DNA of 10,844 nucleotides, taken from assembly GCA_965652425.1 (NCBI GenBank), contig CBFGVX010000091.1, positions 1-10,844 on the forward strand, read 5' to 3'. The notes below the pieces were generated by a model. That model did not search any database. It was not told where the DNA came from and worked only from the letters and a program-made list of their open reading frames with translations. The position numbers were made by a program, and so were the translations under genes. Positions 1-6,190 of this stretch are shown piece after piece. Origin of the DNA: JANSXG01 sp965652425. GTDB lineage: Bacteria > Planctomycetota > Phycisphaerae > Phycisphaerales > UBA1924. Position 1 is the first letter of the stretch. Each line of letters opens with the position of its first letter.

Positions 1-53
1 GTGGCATGGGCGTTCCTCCACGATCAATGTAGACCGGTCTCGCAGGATGTCGA

Positions 54-70
54 GAAAAATCCCGGATTTC
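54..70 (-). terminator. Possible weak terminator of argS
   Basis: On the minus strand a short stem (AAATC pairing with GATTT, loop CGG, extendable by one G-U pair) overlaps the argS stop codon and runs straight into five T residues. The stem is short and A/T-rich, so its strength is doubtful. The remaining bases to position 1 show nothing else I can support. Confidence 0.3.
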
Positions 71-1943
71 ACATCCGTTCCGGTGCGGCGATGCCCAGGC
101 AGTTCAGCCCGTCGCGCAGCACGCGCCCGGTCAGACTGGCCAGACGAAGACGCGAATCGCGGAGCTGGTCCGAGTCGGCCTTGAGCACCGGGCAGGCCGT
201 GAAGAACGAGCTGAACGAGGTCGCGAGGTCGAACAGGTAGCCGCAGAGCCGGTGCGGCTCGCAGGTCTCGGCGGCGCTGCGCACCACGCCCGGATACTTG
301 AGCAGCTCGAGCGCGAGGGCTTTCTCCTCGGGCTGCTCGATGACCAGCGGCGCCTCGGCGATGTGGGCTTCGCGGATGCCGTGCTCCTTCTCGGCCTTGC
401 GCAGGATCGAGCGCACGCGGACCTGCGCGTACTGCAGGTACGGCCCGGTGTTGCCCTCGAAGGCGAGCATGCGGTCGAAGCTGAACACATAATCCTTAAT
501 GCGGTCGCTGGACAGGTCGGCGTACTTGATCGCGCCGATGCCGACCGCCTCGGCGACTTCGCGCCGCTCGTCCTCGCTCAGCGACGGGTTCTTCTCGGCG
601 ACGGCCTTCTCGGCGCGGGCGATGGCCTCGTCGAGCAGGTCGCTGAGGCGGACATTCTCGCCCGAGCGCGTCTTGAACGGCCGGTTGTCCTCACCGAGCA
701 CCGTGCCGAACGCGGCGTGGAACAGCTCGGCCTCGCCCTCGCCCCGGATCAGCTTGGTGTAGCCGGCCTTCTTCGCCGCGGCGAAGACCTGCTTGAAGTG
801 CAGGCCCTGGCGCGAGTCCACGGCGTAGATCACGCGATCGGCGCCGAGCTTGCGCACGCGACGGCGGATCGCCGCCATGTCGGTTGTTGCGTAGAGGTAG
901 CCGCCATCGCTCTTGCGGATGAGGCACGGCTCCTTGATGCCGGTGGTGTCCTCGATGCGCACAATGAGCGCGCCGTTGGATTCCTCGGCGACGCCCCGCG
1001 ACTCGAGGTCGTGCACGATGTCACTCAGGTCGTCGCGGTAGGTGCTCTCGCCCGCGGTGGCCTCGTCGGTGACATTCGCCTGCAGTTTGCGGCAGTTGCG
1101 GAAGCAGTCCTCGAGCGTGATGTGGCAGATCTGGCGCCAGACCGACATGTACGCCGGGTCGCCCGCCTGCAGCGCGACCAGGCCTTTCTTCGCGCGCGCC
1201 AGCGCGGCCTCCGCGCCGGCGACCTGCTCTTCGAGCTCTGCGCGGGCCTTCGGTCCCAGCCCGAACTTCTCGACCGCCGATAGGCCCCGCCGATCGGGGG
1301 CGCACTCGGCCTGGGCCGAGCGGTAGTAGTGCTCAAGGTTGGCGACGGTGAGGTCCTGCGGATCGATGGTGCCGGCGTCGATGCCGTCCTTGATCGCCGT
1401 GGTGACCATGGCGATGGGCAGGCCCCAGTCGCCGAAGTGGTTCTGGCGGATGACCTCGTGCCCGAGCCGTTCGTTGAGGCGGGCGAGCGCATCGCCGATG
1501 ACGGTGGCGCGGAGGTGGCCGACATGCATCTGCTTGGCGAGGTTCACGCCGCAGAGATCGACGACGACGGTCTGCTTGCGGAAGTCGGTGTTCGGATCGT
1601 CGGCGGGCTCGATGCCGAGCTCGGGGCTGTCCATCTGCGCGATGGCCGCGCTGAGGGCTGCCGGCTTCAGCGTGATGTTGATGAAGCCGGGTCCGGCGAT
1701 CTCGGGCTCTTCGGCGATGTCGGCGATGTCGAGGTGCTCAAGGATCGCTTGGGCGACCTCGCGAGGCGGCTTGCCCACTCGCTTGGCCAGCCCCATCGCG
1801 CCGTTGGCCTGAAAATCCCCGAATTTCGGGTTCTTCGAGGGCGAAAGCAGGGCGGTAGCGCCCTCGGGCAGGTCGTCACCGAAGGCCGCCTTCATGGCGG
1901 CGTCGAAGCGGTCGTTGAGAATGGCGGTCGGGTCGGCGGTCAT
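69..1943 (-). CDS. argS: Arginyl-tRNA synthetase
   Basis: This class I aminoacyl-tRNA synthetase charges tRNA-Arg with arginine in the cytoplasm. The 624-residue product has the full family layout. An N-terminal additional domain (about 7-100) carries NPKFGDFQANGAMGLAK. The catalytic signature NLAKQMHVGHLR (134-145) holds the HVGH form of the HIGH motif. It is followed by NHFGDWGLPIAMV (168-180), PFKTRSG (422-428, where many ArgRS enzymes lack a classical KMSKS), and a DALR anticodon-binding domain with GNTGPYLQYAQVR (497-509), ending in the usual PERM. It is about 45 residues longer than the E. coli enzyme; part of the excess is a charged, Ala-rich insertion near 213-250. The segment before HVGH reads DLCGVN where many homologues have a Ser-x-Pro-Asn sequence. 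The start at 1943 fits the family N-terminus; no Shine-Dalgarno sequence precedes it. It lies 90 bases downstream of the S1 gene, but a terminator separates them. Confidence 0.97.
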   Translation of the reverse strand: MTADPTAILNDRFDAAMKAAFGDDLPEGATALLSPSKNPKFGDFQANGAMGLAKRVGKPPREVAQAILEHLDIADIAEEPEIAGPGFINITLKPAALSAAIAQMDSPELGIEPADDPNTDFRKQTVVVDLCGVNLAKQMHVGHLRATVIGDALARLNERLGHEVIRQNHFGDWGLPIAMVTTAIKDGIDAGTIDPQDLTVANLEHYYRSAQAECAPDRRGLSAVEKFGLGPKARAELEEQVAGAEAALARAKKGLVALQAGDPAYMSVWRQICHITLEDCFRNCRKLQANVTDEATAGESTYRDDLSDIVHDLESRGVAEESNGALIVRIEDTTGIKEPCLIRKSDGGYLYATTDMAAIRRRVRKLGADRVIYAVDSRQGLHFKQVFAAAKKAGYTKLIRGEGEAELFHAAFGTVLGEDNRPFKTRSGENVRLSDLLDEAIARAEKAVAEKNPSLSEDERREVAEAVGIGAIKYADLSSDRIKDYVFSFDRMLAFEGNTGPYLQYAQVRVRSILRKAEKEHGIREAHIAEAPLVIEQPEEKALALELLKYPGVVRSAAETCEPHRLCGYLFDLATSFSSFFTACPVLKADSDQLRDSRLRLASLTGRVLRDGLNCLGIAAPERM

Positions 1944-1950
1944 GGCGGGG

Positions 1951-1956
1951 AGTGTA
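1951..1956 (-). promoter_or_regulatory. Possible -10 element of argS (leaderless start)
   Basis: The minus strand reads GGTACACT, then CCCCGCC, then the argS ATG. TACACT matches TATAAT at four of six positions, and the hexamer ends seven bases before the A of ATG. Transcription would therefore start at or next to the start codon, giving a leaderless mRNA, which fits the absence of a ribosome binding site. No good -35 hexamer is visible. The same GGTACACT octamer precedes the S1 gene and the 23S rRNA gene. Predicted only. Confidence 0.4.
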
Positions 1957-1981
1957 CCGATTCAGAGTCGTGGAACGAATG

Positions 1982-2008
1982 AAAAGGGCCGCCCGCGAGG
2001 GACGGCCC
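1982..2008 (-). terminator. Rho-independent terminator between the S1 gene and argS
   Basis: On the minus strand GGGCCGTCC and GGGCGGCCC pair as a nine-base-pair stem (one U-G pair) with loop CTCGC, followed by TTTTC. It begins 26 bases after the S1-protein stop codon and lies before the argS start, so it should end or attenuate S1-gene transcription ahead of argS. Confidence 0.8.
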
Positions 2009-2033
2009 GACCTGCTCGAACTGCAATACGCGC

Positions 2034-3566
2034 TCAGAGCTTCAGATCGCCAAGCCCCATGCCCAGCCCGTCGCCGAGGCCGGCCTTGAGCTGCTTGCCG
2101 TGCTGCTTCTTGGCCTTCTCGCGCAGGCGCCGGAGTTCCGGGGTTTCCTTGAGGATTTCCTCGGGTGAGCGGTCATCCCGCTCGCCGCGGCCACGGCCGC
2201 CCTTGCCGCCGCGTCCGCCGCCGCCACCGGCCTGAGCCGGGCGGTCCTGGGCCTGCTTGACGGAGAGGGAGATTTTCCGCTGATCGCCGTCGATCTTGAG
2301 GATCTTCATCGGGACGATCTGGTTGGGCTGCACGGCGTCGGAGACCTTGGCGATGCGCTTCCAGTCGAGTTCGGAGATGTGGACGAGGCCCTCAACGCCG
2401 GGGGCGATCTCGGCGAAGGCACCGAACTCGAGCAGCTTGGTGATGCGTCCCTGGACGATGTCGCCTTCCTTCATCTCGCTGAGGCCGACATCGAAGGGGT
2501 CGTCCTGGAGCTGCTTCATGCCCAGACTGTGGCGGCCCTTCTCCCAATCCAGCTTGAGGATCTGGACGCGGACGGTCTCGCCTTCCTTGACATGGTCCTC
2601 GACCTTGCGGGCCCGCTCGTGGGTGAGGTCGGAGATGTGCACGAGGCCGTCCACGCCGCCGATGTCGACGAACGCGCCGAAGGGCATGATGCTCTTGACC
2701 ACGCCCTCGACTGTTTGGCCTTCCTGCAGCTTGGATTTCAGCTCCTCGGCGGCTTTCTTCTGCTCGGCGGCGAGGACTTCGCGACGGCTCAGAGTGATGT
2801 TGCCCTTGCCCGAACGGTCGACCTTGATGACCTTGCAGGCCATTTTTTCGCCGTGGAAGATCGAAAGGTCTTCGATGCGCCGGGTGTCGACATGGCTGGC
2901 GGGGATGAAGGCGCGGTGGTTGGCGACCTCCATTTCGAGGCCGCCCTTGTTCGAGCCGGTGCACTTGGCGTCGACGATCTGGCCGGGCTGGAGCAGTTCC
3001 CACTCGGCCTTCTGGACCACGCCGGGGCGGGAGCAGATGTAAAGGGATTCCTTCGCCTCGTAGCGATCCACGGCGACCTTGATGGTGTCCCCGGGTTTGG
3101 GGAGGTCCGCCGCGTCGGTGCCGTCCTTCTCGCGGTACTGGATCCGGGGGACCACACCGAGCGATTTCGGGCCGAATTCGACGAAAATGTCCTCGGGGCC
3201 GACGGAAACGACTACGCCCTCGCGGAATTCACGCCCGGATTCGACCACACGCGGGCCACGAACCTTGGCGGGTCCGGATGGCGTGATGGCCGCCTTTTCC
3301 TGTTCTGAAGAGGGAGATGATGAGCCGGAATCGCCCGTGGCGGCCTGCATCGCGGCGTCGGCGGCATCGTTCATCGACTGGCTGAGCTCGACGGGCTCCA
3401 GGTCCGGCTTTTCTTCCAGTTTGGACTGGGGGTTCTGCTCGGGTGCAGCGGTCTGAGCGTGGTCGCTGGCCGGTTGCTGGGCCGAGGCCTCGGGGGCGGC
3501 CGGTTTGCTGGTGGCCTCAGCGGGGGTCTCGGGCGTGGTCTGGTCCGTCGGTTTGGTGTCGTTCAT
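2034..3566 (-). CDS. rpsA: Ribosomal protein S1-like protein with four S1 domains
   Basis: This is a 510-residue RNA-binding protein with four S1 (OB-fold) domains at roughly 114-180, 193-262, 281-351 and 366-437. The last two carry the clearest signatures: FGAFVDIGGVDGLVHISDL (296-314) and FGAFAEIAPGVEGLVHISEL (381-400). The likely role is ribosomal protein S1 or an S1-like factor that holds mRNA on the 30S subunit. E. coli S1 has six domains, so this would be a short form. Residues 1-105 are low-complexity, rich in Ala, Pro, Glu and Gln. After the fourth domain come a Gly/Arg-rich segment (about 447-463, RGG-like), a charged probable helix (466-492) and a Gly-Leu-rich tail (493-510). The ATG at 3566 is the start used here; no strong Shine-Dalgarno precedes it. 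It is divergent from the pilM-like operon. Another multi-S1 RNA-binding protein is possible, so the symbol is tentative. Confidence 0.85.
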   Translation of the reverse strand: MNDTKPTDQTTPETPAEATSKPAAPEASAQQPASDHAQTAAPEQNPQSKLEEKPDLEPVELSQSMNDAADAAMQAATGDSGSSSPSSEQEKAAITPSGPAKVRGPRVVESGREFREGVVVSVGPEDIFVEFGPKSLGVVPRIQYREKDGTDAADLPKPGDTIKVAVDRYEAKESLYICSRPGVVQKAEWELLQPGQIVDAKCTGSNKGGLEMEVANHRAFIPASHVDTRRIEDLSIFHGEKMACKVIKVDRSGKGNITLSRREVLAAEQKKAAEELKSKLQEGQTVEGVVKSIMPFGAFVDIGGVDGLVHISDLTHERARKVEDHVKEGETVRVQILKLDWEKGRHSLGMKQLQDDPFDVGLSEMKEGDIVQGRITKLLEFGAFAEIAPGVEGLVHISELDWKRIAKVSDAVQPNQIVPMKILKIDGDQRKISLSVKQAQDRPAQAGGGGGRGGKGGRGRGERDDRSPEEILKETPELRRLREKAKKQHGKQLKAGLGDGLGMGLGDLKL

Positions 3567-3608
3567 GCGTGCTTACCCGGCGAGGAACGCAGGGTCTCTG
3601 GGATTCAT

Positions 3609-3627
3609 GCGTCCGCAGCCCGGACGC
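3609..3627 (-). promoter_or_regulatory. Hairpin in the presumed leader of the S1 mRNA
   Basis: GCGTCCG and CGGACGC form a perfect seven-base-pair stem around a five-base loop, about 43 bases upstream of the S1 start codon. In the minus-strand transcript it would lie in the 5' untranslated region. No T-run follows, so it is not a terminator; a leader structure is the simplest reading. Confidence 0.45.
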
Positions 3628-3632
3628 GGGGC

Positions 3633-3647
3633 ACCGGGTAACCCGGT
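3633..3647. repeat. 15-base near-perfect palindrome
   Basis: ACCGGGT, one A, then ACCCGGT: both arms are perfect reverse complements around a single central base. The shape suits a site for a dimeric DNA-binding protein. As RNA it could instead form a six-base-pair stem with a three-base loop in the S1 leader. The bound factor is unknown. Confidence 0.5.
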
Positions 3648-3739
3648 CGATGGAGTCGCAGTGCCGCACGAGGGTGCTGCGGACTGTGTGTGCACTTCGA
3701 TGTCTGAGGCGTGCCGGCGCCCACACGCCAGCGAAGTCC

Positions 3740-3767
3740 AGTGTACCCGCGGATGAGCGCGTGTCGC
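3740..3767 (-). promoter_or_regulatory. Possible promoter of the S1 gene
   Basis: On the minus strand GCGACA (3767-3762) and TACACT (3745-3740) are separated by 16 bases. Each matches the sigma-70 consensus at four of six positions. Transcription would start near 3733 and leave a leader of about 165 bases containing the hairpin and palindrome. The -10 and its two preceding bases (GGTACACT) match those upstream of argS and the 23S gene. Predicted only. Confidence 0.4.
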
Positions 3768-3980
3768 TGGCCTGTCGGTGTGAAATCCAAAAAGGTGAGC
3801 GGTGGGTTGCACGGATGCCGGGGTCGCCTCGAACCGTGCGGGCGAGCGTGCGTATAGGTTCGAGGCCTGACCGGTTTTGGCGGGCCGACCGGGTATCTGT
3901 GCGGATGGTCGGATTGCCGTTAGGATGGCCCGACCGCCGTGCCTGCTTTGGGGTACGAGCGTGCTTTTCATCGACTCAAC

Positions 3981-3985
3981 GAGGA
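3981..3985 (+). promoter_or_regulatory. Ribosome binding site fixing the pilM-like start
   Basis: GAGGA lies six bases before the ATG at 3992. The frame is open much farther upstream, and this site together with the protein's family N-terminus (WGIDIGSAGVKAL) decides the start. Confidence 0.75.
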
Positions 3986-3991
3986 CCGGGT

Positions 3992-6187
3992 ATGCCGTCA
4001 TCGAATGTGTCCTGGGGTATCGACATCGGCTCTGCGGGCGTGAAAGCGCTCAAGCTGGAGCGCGATGGGGATTCCGTCCGGGTGACCGACTTTGTGGTGG
4101 TGCCTCATAAGAAGGTGCTCTCGACACCGGACATCGACCCCAACGAGGCGGTTCGCCTGTCGCTGGGCACCCTGATGGGTCAGTACGGCGAGGACATGCG
4201 GGGCGCGAACATCGTGGCTTCCGTGGCCGGCAACACCGCGTTTGCGCGGTTCGCCAAGCTGCCACCGGTCGAGCCGAAGAATGTCGAGAATGTCGTCAAG
4301 TTCGAGGCGGCCCAGCAGATCCCCTTCCCCATCGAGGATGTGGAGTGGGACTACCAGCTGTTCTCCAGCGACGATTCGCCCGAGGTCGAGGTCGGCATCT
4401 TCGCGATGACGCGCGAGAAGGTGCAGGAGAAGCTCGCCCTGTGGGGCGATGCCGGGCTTTCGCCCAGCGCGATCACCATCTCGCCGATCGCGGCGTTCAA
4501 CGCCATCGCCTACGACCTGAGCTTCACACCGGAGACTTCGGGCACGATCATCCTCGACATCGGCACGGTGTCCAGCGACCTGATCATCACCGAGCGCGGG
4601 CGCGTGTGGGTGCGGACCTTCCCGCTCGGCGGGCACAACTTCACCGAGGCCATCGCCGAGAAGTTCCAGCTCAGCTACAGCAAGGCCGAGAAGCTCAAGG
4701 CCGAGGCGGACAGCTCCAAATACAAGAAGCATGTGTTCCAGGCGCTCAAGCCGGTCCTCAGCGATCTCGTGCAGGATGTGCAGCGGTCGATCAGCTACTA
4801 CCAGGACACGCACCCGGACGCGAAGCTCGAGCGGCTGATCGGCATCGGCTCGACCTTCAAGCTGTTCGCGCTGCGCAAGCTGCTGTCGCAGCAGCTCGGG
4901 ATCGAAGTGTTCCGCTTCGAGCGGTTCAAGCAGATCAGCGTGGACGGGGCCGGAGCCGCGGACTTCGAGGCGGCATCGATCAACCTCGTGACGGCCTACG
5001 GGCTCGCGCTGCAGGGGCTTGGCATGACGCCGATCTCGGCGAACCTGATGCCGACGGCGGTGCTCCGCGAGTCGACCTGGAAGCGCAAGACGCCGTACTT
5101 CGTGACCGCCGCGGCGATTTTGCTGGCGGCCGGCGGTGTTTCGTTCCTGCGTCCGTTCATGCAGAACGCCGGTCTGGCGAGCGCCTCGGAGAACCCGCGC
5201 GTGCGTGAGGCGATCCGCCTCGGCAGCCAGCAGAAGAGCGCGTGGGATCAGGTTCGCGCCGAGACCGAACTCAAGACAACGCCGATCAACTTCGCGCAGC
5301 TCGTGGACAATCGCGGGCTGCACACGCTGGTGAACGAGGACATCGCTCGGATGCTCGCCTCGGCCCAGGGCGTGGCGAATTCCAGCGATCCGACTCAGGG
5401 ATTCATCGTTTCATCGCTGTCCACGGACTACATCGCTCCGGGTCAGCCGCTGACCTTGCCGACGCTGCAGCGTGACGGCGGTGGTGGAGGCGGAGGCGCC
5501 GGTGGTGGCGGTTTCGGCGGCGGATTCGGTGGCGGTGGTGGCGGTGGGGGCGGAGGCGGCGGAGGGGGGAGCCCTCAAGCCGGCGATGGTCCGGTGGCCG
5601 GAGAATTCGGCGCTGTCCGGGTCAACATCACCATCGAAACACAGAACCAGGGCGGCCTGCCGTACTTCGATCGCAGCATCCTGGCCTGGCTCCGTGCCAA
5701 CGCCGAGCGACCCGAGGTCCCGTTCACCATCGCGGCCTGGCACAACGCCGACGAAGTCAGCCGGTCCACGCGGACTCCTGAACAGCCCGCTCCGGTCCCC
5801 GGAACGCCGGGCGGCGACGGTGGCGGCGGGGGATCCGGCGGTGGCGGTGTCGGCGGAGGTGGCTTCGGCGGTGGAGGTGGTGTCGGTGGCGGCGGCTTCG
5901 GTGGCGGTGGAAGCCCCACCGGGGGTGGTGCCGGAGGCGGAAGCGGTGGCGGCGCTGGTGGCGGTGGCGACCGGCCCCGTGATGACGGCGGCATGGCTCC
6001 TCTGCCCGCACCTCGTCAGCGCTACAGCGGCGAAGGCCAGGTCAGTTCCTACACCTTCAGTTGGATATTGAATCTCAAGGACCGCCGCGCCGGCGCGACC
6101 AATCAGGACCAGACGGAGGAACAGCCCTCCGATGACATGGCCAACGGCGATGCTCCGCAGCAGCCCGCCCGCCCGGAGGGAGTCTGA
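3992..6187 (+). CDS. pilM: PilM-type actin-like ATPase fused to a PilN-like membrane segment, with polyglycine tracts
   Basis: The product has 731 residues, about twice a usual PilM. Residues 1-345 form the cytoplasmic actin-fold (SHS2) ATPase of type IV pilus assembly. GIDIGSAGVKAL (9-20) and LDIGTVSSDLIITERG (188-203) are the two phosphate-binding motifs, and IGIGSTFK (283-290) sits where the adenosine loop is expected. Next comes NLMP (351-354), like the INLLP motif of PilN that docks into PilM, then basic residues and one membrane helix (about 367-386). The remainder should be periplasmic: a helical part to about 490, a Gly tract (496-526), an alpha/beta part (535-592), a second Gly tract (607-659) and a short beta region (676-701). 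I infer a PilM-PilN fusion that anchors the platform and links it to the cytoplasmic motor. A GspL-like role in type II secretion is the alternative. It is first in a three-gene operon, with three bases between its stop and the next ATG. Confidence 0.88.
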   Translation: MPSSNVSWGIDIGSAGVKALKLERDGDSVRVTDFVVVPHKKVLSTPDIDPNEAVRLSLGTLMGQYGEDMRGANIVASVAGNTAFARFAKLPPVEPKNVENVVKFEAAQQIPFPIEDVEWDYQLFSSDDSPEVEVGIFAMTREKVQEKLALWGDAGLSPSAITISPIAAFNAIAYDLSFTPETSGTIILDIGTVSSDLIITERGRVWVRTFPLGGHNFTEAIAEKFQLSYSKAEKLKAEADSSKYKKHVFQALKPVLSDLVQDVQRSISYYQDTHPDAKLERLIGIGSTFKLFALRKLLSQQLGIEVFRFERFKQISVDGAGAADFEAASINLVTAYGLALQGLGMTPISANLMPTAVLRESTWKRKTPYFVTAAAILLAAGGVSFLRPFMQNAGLASASENPRVREAIRLGSQQKSAWDQVRAETELKTTPINFAQLVDNRGLHTLVNEDIARMLASAQGVANSSDPTQGFIVSSLSTDYIAPGQPLTLPTLQRDGGGGGGGAGGGGFGGGFGGGGGGGGGGGGGGSPQAGDGPVAGEFGAVRVNITIETQNQGGLPYFDRSILAWLRANAERPEVPFTIAAWHNADEVSRSTRTPEQPAPVPGTPGGDGGGGGSGGGGVGGGGFGGGGGVGGGGFGGGGSPTGGGAGGGSGGGAGGGGDRPRDDGGMAPLPAPRQRYSGEGQVSSYTFSWILNLKDRRAGATNQDQTEEQPSDDMANGDAPQQPARPEGV
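5477..5569 (+). repeat. Polyglycine tract 1 in the pilM-like gene
   Basis: Thirty-one codons (residues 496-526) encode only Gly with one Ala and two Phe. Codons alternate among GGC, GGT, GGA and GGG, so selection on the protein seems likelier than recent triplet slippage. It falls just before an alpha/beta periplasmic segment. Confidence 0.9.
5810..5968 (+). repeat. Polyglycine tract 2 in the pilM-like gene, with an internal 10-11 residue repeat
   Basis: About 53 codons (residues 607-659) are nearly all Gly, with scattered Ser, Val, Phe, Ala, Thr, Pro and Asp. It contains GGGGSGGGG, like a flexible linker, and two tandem copies of VGGGGFGGGG from residue 620. The tract ends in GGGGDRPRDD, a motif that recurs in the third gene of the operon. 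Confidence 0.9.
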
Positions 6188-6190
6188 CCC

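Larger units (their letters stand above)
3567..3991. other. Divergent intergenic region between the S1 gene and the pilM-like operon
   Basis: These 425 bases hold no convincing gene. An open frame runs through from 3443 into pilM, but nothing upstream of 3992 resembles a protein domain. The half near the S1 gene contains a hairpin (3609-3627), a palindrome (3633-3647) and a possible S1 promoter (3740-3767). In the half near pilM I find a ribosome binding site but no convincing -35/-10 pair. The ten bases GACCGGGTAT occur at 3887-3896 and again at 3984-3993, across the pilM start. Confidence 0.6.

Noticed and set aside
252..1982. Long plus-strand open frames opposite argS
   Set aside because: They mirror argS codons in high-GC DNA, have no recognisable domains and no ribosome binding sites; argS is unmistakable on the other strand.
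2296..3456. Long plus-strand open frames opposite the S1 gene
   Set aside because: Antisense shadows of the S1-domain gene with no domain signature of their own.
3443..3991. N-terminal extension of the pilM-like protein to a start at 3443
   Set aside because: It would overlap the S1 gene, its translation is Arg/Cys/Trp-rich without domain features, and the ribosome binding site and PilM family N-terminus fix the start at 3992.
5477..5968. Glycine tracts as a CRISPR-like or non-coding repeat array
   Set aside because: They keep the reading frame, vary at third codon positions and have no spacer structure; they are protein low-complexity segments.
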